Of a stretch of 40,188 bases of DNA, positions 34,106 to 40,188 are shown piece after piece. Position 1 is the first letter of the stretch, and every line of letters starts with the position of its first letter. Where the stretch lies: the NCBI GenBank assembly GCA_024513425.1, contig JANEIH010000006.1:1-40188 (forward strand). The letters are read 5' to 3'. Source of the DNA: Sulfurimonas sp. Lineage in GTDB: Bacteria; Campylobacterota; Campylobacteria; Campylobacterales; Sulfurimonadaceae. Position numbers and translations under genes: made by a program. The notes below the pieces were generated by a model. The model worked only from the letters and a program-made list of their open reading frames with translations. It searched no databases and had not been told where the DNA came from.

Positions 34106-35170
34106 ATGGAAATTTTACTTGAAGAGTTTTATAAAACTGATCTACAGCTTGAAAAATATCATCAAAGAAAAGCGTATATAGATGAAAAATCTTATCAGAT
34201 AAACGGAGTATCTCAAAGCGGTAAGACAAAATTGATAAAAAACTACCTGTTATCACTCAAAAAAAGCTCCTATCTCTACATAAACTGCAACGATATCCGC
34301 ATTGAGATACAAGAGCTCAATGCACTGCTTCCCTCATTTTGCAATAAGAACCATATAGATGTCTTGGCACTTGATAACTATAGCCCTAAGTTTATATTTC
34401 CAAATGTTACTCAACTGCTTATCAGTTCGCAGGTTCATTATGAGCTTCCTTTTTTAGAGACTCTACAGCTTTATCTACTTGACTATGAAGAGTTTTTAGC
34501 ATATGAACATAAGTATGATTCTTCGGCACTCAATCACTTCTTTCAGCTTGGAGGCTTTCCTCATATGCATAAAGTAAGTGTTGATGAGCGCATACTCTAT
34601 CTGCAAAATATGCTTCGTTTTACTTTAGATGATATCCAGTTTGATATTATCAAGCTCTGTGCAAAATTTATGTCTCAAAAACTCTCTGCTTTTACAATCT
34701 ATGAAAGGCTCAAACAGAACCGCAAGATCTCCAAAGACAAACTCTACAAATCTTTTAAGATCCTGCGTGAGAAGAATTATATCTATCTTTTAGAGAAGCA
34801 TATGCACGCAAGAGCTACAAAAAAGGTTTATCTTTGCGACACATCCATAAAGTCGGCACTTAGTATTGAGAAAAACTTCGGTCGTCTTTTTGAAAATATG
34901 GTCTATTTGGAACTTTTAAAGTCAGGTACAGAGTGTTATTATGATGATGGCATAGAGTTTTATCTGCCGTGTAGCGATGAGATAATACTCTGTAAACCCT
35001 TTATAGATGAACGGCGTCTCTTTAAAAAGCTTGAATCTATTGAGGCTTTTATCTTTAGTTACGGTATCAGAAAAATTACCGTTATTACAATGAACAAAGA
35101 GGGAACCATCTCCCATCCGCTCTCAAGTGTTGCTATAATACCATTTGACATTTGGGCTTTAGGGGATTGA
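34106..35170 (+). CDS. P-loop ATPase of the DUF4143-like group
   Basis: 354 residues. Walker A is GVSQSGKTK near residues 34-42; the Walker B strand reads VLALDNYS, with Asn where the usual catalytic Glu stands. A sensor strand (TQLLISSQVH), the YEEFLAYEH and LGGFPHM segments, and a winged-helix region (LSAFTIYERLKQNRKISKDK) follow, then a C-terminal nuclease-like fold (LFENMVYLELLKSGTECYYD). This order is that of bacterial AAA/DUF4143 ATPases. Substrate and role are unknown; the Walker B change suggests weak hydrolysis. One base separates it from rnhB. An octamer at 34764 encodes LRE. Confidence 0.75.
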   Translation: MEILLEEFYKTDLQLEKYHQRKAYIDEKSYQINGVSQSGKTKLIKNYLLSLKKSSYLYINCNDIRIEIQELNALLPSFCNKNHIDVLALDNYSPKFIFPNVTQLLISSQVHYELPFLETLQLYLLDYEEFLAYEHKYDSSALNHFFQLGGFPHMHKVSVDERILYLQNMLRFTLDDIQFDIIKLCAKFMSQKLSAFTIYERLKQNRKISKDKLYKSFKILREKNYIYLLEKHMHARATKKVYLCDTSIKSALSIEKNFGRLFENMVYLELLKSGTECYYDDGIEFYLPCSDEIILCKPFIDERRLFKKLESIEAFIFSYGIRKITVITMNKEGTISHPLSSVAIIPFDIWALGD

Positions 35171-35171
35171 T

Positions 35172-35723
35172 ATGAGTATATTGTGTGGTATAGATGAAGC
35201 GGGCCGTGGGCCGCTTGCCGGCGATCTAGTAATGGCGGGATGTATCCTGCGTGAGACCATAATAGGACTCAACGATTCTAAAAAACTCACAGAGAAAAAA
35301 AGAGAAACACTCTATAAAGAGATAGTAAAATGCTCTACTTATCATATAGTTAAATTTTCTGCTTCTGCAATTGACGCCAATGGTATAGCTCACTGTCTGC
35401 GTGAGGGGCTAAAAGAAATTATGCAAAATATTGAAGCGGAAAATTATCTCTTTGACGGAAACTCAAACTTTGGGGTAGAAGGTTTAGAGACTATGATAAA
35501 AGCCGATGGAAAAGTTGCAGAGGTAAGCGCTGCTTCCATTTTAGCAAAAGTAATCCATGATAGAGATATTTTAGAACTCGCAAAAGAGTATCCTGAATAT
35601 CAATTAGAAAAACATAAAGGGTATGGAACAAAATTGCATATTGCAATGATTAAAAAATATGGCTACTCACCGATTCATAGAAAATCTTATAGAGTAAAAG
35701 CACTAGAGCCCAACCTTTTTTAA
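35172..35723 (+). CDS. rnhB: Ribonuclease HII
   Basis: 183 residues. Cuts RNA at ribonucleotides embedded in DNA. Catalytic D8-E9 in GIDEAGRGPLAGD, LNDSKKLTEKKRE, AEVSAASILAKVIHDR and HKGYGTKLH are in place. Two octamers in the same direction (35248, 35398) encode LRE, in CILRETI and HCLREGL, at less conserved spots of the family. Confidence 0.96.
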   Translation: MSILCGIDEAGRGPLAGDLVMAGCILRETIIGLNDSKKLTEKKRETLYKEIVKCSTYHIVKFSASAIDANGIAHCLREGLKEIMQNIEAENYLFDGNSNFGVEGLETMIKADGKVAEVSAASILAKVIHDRDILELAKEYPEYQLEKHKGYGTKLHIAMIKKYGYSPIHRKSYRVKALEPNLF

Positions 35724-35744
35724 TAAATTTTAAAAGTCACAAAT

Positions 35745-36290
35745 CTATCTGACTGCTTTCATAGCTAACTGTGCCATTTTTTGCACATACGCTTCAACTG
35801 ATTTACCTGCATCTAAAACTTTTTGCAGTTCATCAATAAAGTACTCTTTTGTTTTTCCATCTGCCATATTGAAAGCATAAAGCACCCACTCTGCATTAAG
35901 GGCTATCTTTTCACCATTTTTTTCTACTTCAAATGTTTGGTAAAGATTGATATCGGTAGATGAAAACAGCCCCAAAACCTTTTGATAAAACTCATTTACT
36001 TCATAACTAACAAGTGTAGAGAGCTCTTCTTTTGGAATTTTAACATCCACATCATTAAAATCAACTCTCCCAAGTATCAAAGCATCTCCCAAAACAAGCT
36101 GATCACCTATGAAATAGGCTCTTTTCTTTTCACTCAAAGCATTTGCATCTGCATAGATAATATGTTCGCTTATTGACTCTAACTCATCAATAAGAATTGA
36201 ACTGAAAAAAGTATAGACCGTATTTGCTTTCATCTCAAGATCTATCTCAGATATCTCTTGTGTTTGTGGGTTTAGTGTGAGTGCTTTCAT
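35745..36290 (-). CDS. Conserved-looking unknown protein in the molybdopterin operon
   Basis: 181 acidic residues, no signal peptide. The N-terminal half (residues 1-90) is a beta-rich region with YFIGDQLVLGDALILGRVDF; the C-terminal half is helical (YEVNEFYQKVLGLF, EYFIDELQKVLDA). The start shares one base with the moeA stop, so it is the last gene of moaD-moaE-moeA. A faint resemblance of the N-terminus to DUF3846 is the best I can offer. Its position suggests a role in molybdenum cofactor use or maturation of a molybdoenzyme. Confidence 0.7.
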   Translation of the reverse strand: MKALTLNPQTQEISEIDLEMKANTVYTFFSSILIDELESISEHIIYADANALSEKKRAYFIGDQLVLGDALILGRVDFNDVDVKIPKEELSTLVSYEVNEFYQKVLGLFSSTDINLYQTFEVEKNGEKIALNAEWVLYAFNMADGKTKEYFIDELQKVLDAGKSVEAYVQKMAQLAMKAVR

Positions 36291-37516
36291 TAAAATTCAT
36301 CCAGTAATATTACAGAGACATAACTACCTGCTTCTAAAAATTTATCATCTTCACTAGCAATCATCAGTGCTGAATTGTGTAGCATATTTGTAAGAATCGC
36401 TGAACTTCCTACTTTTTTGTCTTCAAAATTCACAAAATACTCACCATCCTCTACAACAACATTACAGGCAGTAAATTCTGTAAATCTACTACGCTTTTTA
36501 AAATCTTCTTGAAGTTTTGCTACTACCGTCTTATACGATTTTTCTTTGCCAAGCATCTTTGCAATGAGCGGCAAAACATATAGAATTGCAGTCACTGTTG
36601 AAGAGTAGGCAAATCCAGGAAGTGCCAAGATAAACTTATGTCCACATTGTGCAACCAAGATGTGACGGCCTGGCTTAATCCCGACACCTTTATAGACCAC
36701 CTCAGCACCAAGACGAGGGATAATATCTTTGACAAAATCATAATCCCCGACACTCACGCCTCCGGTACTGACAAGAATATCTGCCGATTCAAGTGCATTT
36801 TCAAAAGTCTTCATTATGGCATCTCTATCATCAAGGGCTGTTCCAAGCTGAATCACCTCTGCACCTGCTTGCTCAAATAGTGCCGCTAGCGTGTAGTTGT
36901 TTGAGCTTCTAATTTGAGCTGGATTGTCAGAGTTTTCTCCAAGATCAAGTATCTCACTTCCTGTTGCAATAACTGCTACACGAGGACGAAGAGCCACTTT
37001 TACCATCACGCAGTTCAGCCCTGCCATTACACCAATTTCGACAAAACCGATCTTTGTTCCTTTTTCAATAAGAATCTCACCAGCTCTATAACCCTCACCT
37101 ACAGGACGAACAGCATTCCCGCGATCTACCATCTCATCGATAGTAATCTTGCCATCAGAAAATGTAACATTCTCTATCTGAATAAGCGTATCGCTCCCTT
37201 CTGGCATCATTGAACCCGTAAAAGTTTTAATGGTTTCACCTTCACTTAAAACTCTGCGTTCATCATGTCCTGCGGGATTGTCTCCAAGGACAACAAGTTC
37301 ATCTTTTTGCAAATCTTCATATTTTACGGCATAGCCATCCATAGATGCCGTAGGGAACTGTGGATCATTATAAACCGCTACAATATCCTCTGCCAAAATA
37401 TGTCCAAGCGCACTACTCAATGGCACTCTCTCATAGCGATGATTATTGACTTGCAAAAGGTTTAACATATTCTGGCTTCTCTCGTAAGAGATGAAATCTG
37501 CTCCTGTTATACTCAT
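36290..37516 (-). CDS. moeA: Molybdopterin molybdenumtransferase
   Basis: 408 residues. Inserts molybdate into adenylated molybdopterin in the cytoplasm. DPQFPTASMDGYAVKYEDL, the GSMMPEGSDTLIQIENV loop, and the MogA-like core VLVSTGGVSVGDYDF? reads here as ILVSTGGVSVGDYDF, then GVGIKPGRHILVAQ and ALPGFAYSS. Overlaps moaE by four bases (ATGA). Confidence 0.95.
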   Translation of the reverse strand: MSITGADFISYERSQNMLNLLQVNNHRYERVPLSSALGHILAEDIVAVYNDPQFPTASMDGYAVKYEDLQKDELVVLGDNPAGHDERRVLSEGETIKTFTGSMMPEGSDTLIQIENVTFSDGKITIDEMVDRGNAVRPVGEGYRAGEILIEKGTKIGFVEIGVMAGLNCVMVKVALRPRVAVIATGSEILDLGENSDNPAQIRSSNNYTLAALFEQAGAEVIQLGTALDDRDAIMKTFENALESADILVSTGGVSVGDYDFVKDIIPRLGAEVVYKGVGIKPGRHILVAQCGHKFILALPGFAYSSTVTAILYVLPLIAKMLGKEKSYKTVVAKLQEDFKKRSRFTEFTACNVVVEDGEYFVNFEDKKVGSSAILTNMLHNSALMIASEDDKFLEAGSYVSVILLDEF

Positions 37517-37959
37517 TGTTTTACTCCTAAAATTCCACTACCTTTTATTGCAGTTGAACGATCTTTTGCATAAATACGCTCTCCATCTATAAGGTCATAC
37601 TTCCAAATCGGTGCACTTGCTTTAAAATCTTCTACAAATTCATCTATAAACTCTAAAGCGACACGACGCTTTGGTGAAAAGACTGCTGCAATATAAGAAG
37701 ATTTATGTAACATAACATCTCCGCGTGAATGAGCCATTTTAACGATTGCGCCTCTCTCTTGCGCTTTTTTCTGCCATGCCCCATACCAAGACTCTAAAAT
37801 CGGTTCATAGATATCAAAACTAAGTCCGTCAATATCATCTTCACTGCGGACAGTCCCTACAAACGGAATGTAAGCACCATAGTTACTTTGCGATTCTGCT
37901 TCATACCACTCTCTTAAAATTTTTGGCACATCTAAAGCACCCTCATAAAGGCTTAACAT
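37513..37959 (-). CDS. moaE: Molybdopterin synthase catalytic subunit
   Basis: 148 residues. With MoaD it adds the two sulfurs that make molybdopterin. Core: AYIPFVGTVRSEDDIDGLSF, AHSRGDVMLHKSSYIAAVFS, PKRRVALEFIDEFVEDFK, PIWKYDLIDGERIY. Standard length. It lies three bases after moaD. Confidence 0.93.
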   Translation of the reverse strand: MLSLYEGALDVPKILREWYEAESQSNYGAYIPFVGTVRSEDDIDGLSFDIYEPILESWYGAWQKKAQERGAIVKMAHSRGDVMLHKSSYIAAVFSPKRRVALEFIDEFVEDFKASAPIWKYDLIDGERIYAKDRSTAIKGSGILGVKQ

Positions 37960-37962
37960 CTA

Positions 37963-38184
37963 TTAACCTCCGCAAACAGGTGGTAAAAGTGAGATTTTAT
38001 CTCCATCTTTTAGTACTGCATCTAAAGAAGAAGTTATTGTATCGTTCACGGCAACTGCGGAGTTTTGCAGCCACTCAGAGAGCTCTTTATCTTTTTGTAA
38101 AATCTCTGCTAGCTCATTTAAGTTTGTTATCTCAAGCTCCAATGTATCTTTTTGTATCGGCCCTAAAAATTCTACTCTTACCAT
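37963..38184 (-). CDS. moaD: Molybdopterin synthase sulfur carrier subunit
   Basis: 73 residues, ubiquitin-like fold, ending in PPVCGG; the terminal Gly-Gly is thiocarboxylated and donates sulfur. VAVNDTITSSLDAVLKDGDK is the typical region before the tail. First gene of the molybdopterin operon; an AAGG ribosome binding site lies before the ATG. Confidence 0.93.
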   Translation of the reverse strand: MVRVEFLGPIQKDTLELEITNLNELAEILQKDKELSEWLQNSAVAVNDTITSSLDAVLKDGDKISLLPPVCGG

Positions 38185-38210
38185 CTTTGCTACCTTGTAA
38201 AATATTTTGA

Positions 38211-38216
38211 ATTATA
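38211..38216 (-). promoter_or_regulatory. -10 box of the molybdopterin operon
   Basis: TATAAT on the minus strand, 26 bases before the moaD ATG. It lies back to back with the mqnA -10 box, so the two transcripts diverge from about 20 bases of shared DNA. Confidence 0.55.
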
Positions 38217-38237
38217 TCTAAGATAAGTTAAGTACGA

Positions 38238-38243
38238 TATAAT
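38238..38243 (+). promoter_or_regulatory. -10 box, probable leaderless start of mqnA
   Basis: TATAAT ends five bases before the ATG at 38249 (TATAAT-TTCAT-ATG), with no ribosome binding site. This is the clearest of the six such starts. Confidence 0.5.
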
Positions 38244-38248
38244 TTCAT

Positions 38249-38899
38249 ATGATTTTTGGAAAAATAGAATACCTCAACCTTCTCCCATTTCATGTTTTTA
38301 TGAAACAGTTTGCCAAAAACTCTCAAGCAAAAGCCATCATGAACTACAAAAAAAATGTACCTGCAAAAATCAATCAAGAATTTATCAACAATCGTGTTGA
38401 TGCCGCTTTTATATCAAGTATCATAGCCAAACAATATAAGCACATCAATCTTGGAATCATTGCAAAAAAAGAGGTACGCAGTGTTTTGGTCATTCCCTCA
38501 CGCAGAGATAAAAACGATAGAGAGTCTGCCTCTTCAAATATGTTGGCAAAAATATTAGCACAAAATGGGGAGATACTCATCGGAGATAAGGCTCTGCGTT
38601 ACTCTCTAAAAAACAGTAACTATATAGATTTGGCAGAGCTCTGGAGTAAAAAACACCGCCTCCCTTTTGTTTTTGCAATTTTATGCTATCACAAAGATAA
38701 AAAAGTCTATAAAAAAATCGAAAGAGAGTTTTTAAAAAAGAAGCAAAAAATTCCTGCCTACCTTTTAGAAAAAGCAGCAAAAAAAACAGCAATAGATTCA
38801 AAAGAGATTTTAGATTATCTTGAGCTTATCTCCTACAAACTTGACAACAAAGCAAAACTTGGACTCAAAAAGTTTTATAAAGAGTCCAAAAAGCTCTAG
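38249..38899 (+). CDS. mqnA: Chorismate dehydratase (futalosine pathway)
   Basis: 216 residues. MqnA opens the futalosine route to menaquinone, used by Campylobacterota instead of the classical Men pathway. Start FGKIEYLNLLPFHVFMK and the periplasmic-binding-type segment NNRVDAAFISSIIAK fit the family; ELWSKKHRLPFVFAI is the typical middle motif. It is a short version (many are 230-280). It overlaps the malic enzyme gene by four bases, tail to tail. An octamer (CTCACGCA) is at 38497. Confidence 0.85.
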   Translation: MIFGKIEYLNLLPFHVFMKQFAKNSQAKAIMNYKKNVPAKINQEFINNRVDAAFISSIIAKQYKHINLGIIAKKEVRSVLVIPSRRDKNDRESASSNMLAKILAQNGEILIGDKALRYSLKNSNYIDLAELWSKKHRLPFVFAILCYHKDKKVYKKIEREFLKKKQKIPAYLLEKAAKKTAIDSKEILDYLELISYKLDNKAKLGLKKFYKESKKL

Positions 38900-40188
38900 G
38901 CTTTTGCATCTAAATGCTCAGCTAAACGCTGTAGTTTTACTCTGTAAGCATCTATATCAAAATCTTTCTCGCGTGCTACACCATCTTCTATGGCAGCCTC
39001 TGCAACAGCTGATGCAACATACACAAGTACGCGTCTGTCAAACGGTAAAGGGATGATATAGTCTGAACCAAACTCAATAACATCTCTATTGTGTGCAATT
39101 TTTACATGATCGGGTACTTCTTCTTTTGCCAAACGCGCAAGCGCACGAGCAGCAGCGAGTTTCATATGTTCTGTGATTTTTGTGGCTCTCACATCAAGTG
39201 CGCCACGAAATATCTGAGGGAAACCAAGAACATTATTTACCTGATTTGCATAATCACTGCGTCCGGTACCGATGATAATATCTGGGCGTACTTTTTTAGC
39301 TATATCTGGTTTTATTTCAGGATTTGGATTGGCACAGGCAAAGATAATAGGGTGATCATCACTCATTGACTCTACCATCTCAGGAGTTATCAAATCAGGA
39401 CTAGAGAGTCCAAGAACCATATCAGCACCCCTCATCGCATCTTCTAAGGTTCTATCTTCTGTTTTAAGCGCAAAGCGTTTTTTGTATCTATTGAGATCTC
39501 TCCTTGCATCATGAATAACACCTTTGGAATCGAGCATAGTAATCTTTTCTACACCAAGTTCTCTATACATCTGACCACAAGCAATTCCAGCGGCACCGGC
39601 ACCGATAATAACAACTTTAAGGTCAGCAACATTTTTACCACTCATCTCTAGGGCATTTATGAGTCCGGCTGTTGTAATTACAGCTGTTCCATGTTGATCA
39701 TCATGAAAAACAGGGACATCGCAAATCTCTTTAAGACGGCTCTCTATCTCAAAACACCTTGGTGCTGAAATATCTTCTAAGTTAATACCGCCAAAACTAT
39801 CCGCTATTGCAGATATGATTGCAATAATCTCCTCTGTATCTTTTGTGTTGAGCTCAATATCTACTGCATCAACATCGGCAAATACCTTAAACAAAACACC
39901 TTTGCCTTCCATAACAGGCTTACTCGCCATATGACCAATATCGCCTAACCCTAAAACTGCTGTACCATCACTAATAACAGCAACAAGGTTGCCTTTATCT
40001 GTGTATTCATATACCTTTTGTGAATCTTTTTGAATTTCTAGGCACGGATAGGCAACACCCGGGGAGTAAGCCATTGAAAGCTCCTCTTGGGTATGGCACT
40101 GTTTTGTTAAAAGCGTCGCTGTTTTTCCGTTTCCATCAAACTCATCTTTTGCTCTATGATAATTTAGAGAAGCCTCTTTAAATGATAA
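38896..40188 (-). CDS. Malic enzyme, N-terminus cut by the right edge
   Basis: 430 codons are visible, continuing off the window; the frame is open to 40188 (HRAKDEFDGNGK lies before MAYSPGVAYPCLEI). The enzyme decarboxylates malate to pyruvate with NAD(P)H production. Seen: SDGTAVLGLGDIGHMASKPV, the metal region VDIELNTKD, DDQHGTAVITTAGLINALE, the NAD(P) fold VVIIGAGAAGIACG, and FACANPNPE. The short single-domain form without a phosphotransacetylase tail. The internal ATG at 40074 is not the true start. Confidence 0.93.
   Translation of the reverse strand, partial: LSFKEASLNYHRAKDEFDGNGKTATLLTKQCHTQEELSMAYSPGVAYPCLEIQKDSQKVYEYTDKGNLVAVISDGTAVLGLGDIGHMASKPVMEGKGVLFKVFADVDAVDIELNTKDTEEIIAIISAIADSFGGINLEDISAPRCFEIESRLKEICDVPVFHDDQHGTAVITTAGLINALEMSGKNVADLKVVIIGAGAAGIACGQMYRELGVEKITMLDSKGVIHDARRDLNRYKKRFALKTEDRTLEDAMRGADMVLGLSSPDLITPEMVESMSDDHPIIFACANPNPEIKPDIAKKVRPDIIIGTGRSDYANQVNNVLGFPQIFRGALDVRATKITEHMKLAAARALARLAKEEVPDHVKIAHNRDVIEFGSDYIIPLPFDRRVLVYVASAVAEAAIEDGVAREKDFDIDAYRVKLQRLAEHLDAKA

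Larger units (their letters stand above)
2903..38504. repeat. Scattered octamer TGCGTGAG / CTCACGCA, 28 copies
   Basis: By eye I count 16 TGCGTGAG on the plus strand, starting at 3893, 4073, 9327, 10213, 15289, 17877, 18215, 18883, 19582, 20329, 21351, 27765, 32010, 34764, 35248 and 35398. Twelve CTCACGCA start at 2903, 10907, 13654, 13859, 16412, 17916, 18570, 18867, 22032, 23512, 27124 and 38497. A pyrimidine precedes the T in 25 of 28. Seven further GCGTGAG heptamers lack the T. The span given is the range, not one element. Confidence 0.85.

Noticed and set aside
1-40188. CRISPR arrays, rRNA genes, tRNA genes, prophage genes
   Set aside because: No regularly spaced repeats, no rRNA or tRNA signatures and no phage structural or integrase proteins seen.

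Overview
The window looks like a chromosomal segment of a Campylobacterota bacterium, most likely a Sulfurimonas-like member. Supporting signs are the AT-rich sequence, soluble histidine kinases with the NISHQWRQPL / NIAHQWRQPL type H-box, the S10-spc and alpha ribosomal gene orders, the futalosine-pathway gene mqnA, and an NnrS membrane protein. Nothing was run against a database; all names come from reading motifs.

Layout. (1) 1-4.4 kb: an edge fragment of a possible DsrC/TusE-type protein, two IS-end-like repeats, a histidine kinase, an OmpR-type regulator and a Crp/Fnr regulator on the minus strand, then a small zinc-ribbon protein and a broken PAS/kinase/regulator chimera on the plus strand. 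(2) 4.4-5.3 kb: a gene-poor stretch with an unannotated 46-residue exported peptide, decayed coding remnants, and the promoter and structured leader of the alpha operon. (3) 5.3-8.2 kb: the alpha operon rpmJ-rpsM-rpsK-rpsD-rpoA-rplQ. (4) 8.3-23.2 kb: housekeeping and metabolic genes: aldo/keto reductase, Nfu-type Fe-S scaffold, a helical repeat protein, murE, an outer-membrane barrel, a thioredoxin-like ferredoxin, panD, a YbaB protein, a PDZ protein, ispA, tkt, a thioredoxin, a TrmH-type methyltransferase, yaaA, an SPL-like radical SAM protein, NnrS, a CvfB-like S1 protein and chorismate mutase. (5) 23.2-33.9 kb: the long minus-strand S10-spc operon from rpsJ to infA. (6) 34.1-40.2 kb: an ATPase with rnhB, the molybdopterin genes moaD-moaE-moeA with a co-transcribed unknown, mqnA, and a malic enzyme running off the right edge.

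The strongest unexplained signal is not a gene. The octamer TGCGTGAG (complement CTCACGCA) occurs 28 times on the two strands by my count, against roughly 0.5 expected from base composition. It appears in both orientations, in several reading frames, between genes, and once as an inverted pair, and it is sparse in the ribosomal protein genes. That pattern resembles a genome-wide DNA signal (uptake, recombination or segregation type).

Other points of interest: six genes whose -10 box lies 5-6 bases before the ATG with no ribosome binding site (probable leaderless mRNAs); a structured alpha-operon leader closed by a 12-bp helix; a dnaX-type slippery heptamer where the PAS and kinase reading frames separate; a kinase/regulator fusion whose junction falls at a TGCGTGAG copy; and a ribosomal gene superoperon split between infA and rpmJ, with the two halves about 15 kb apart on opposite strands.
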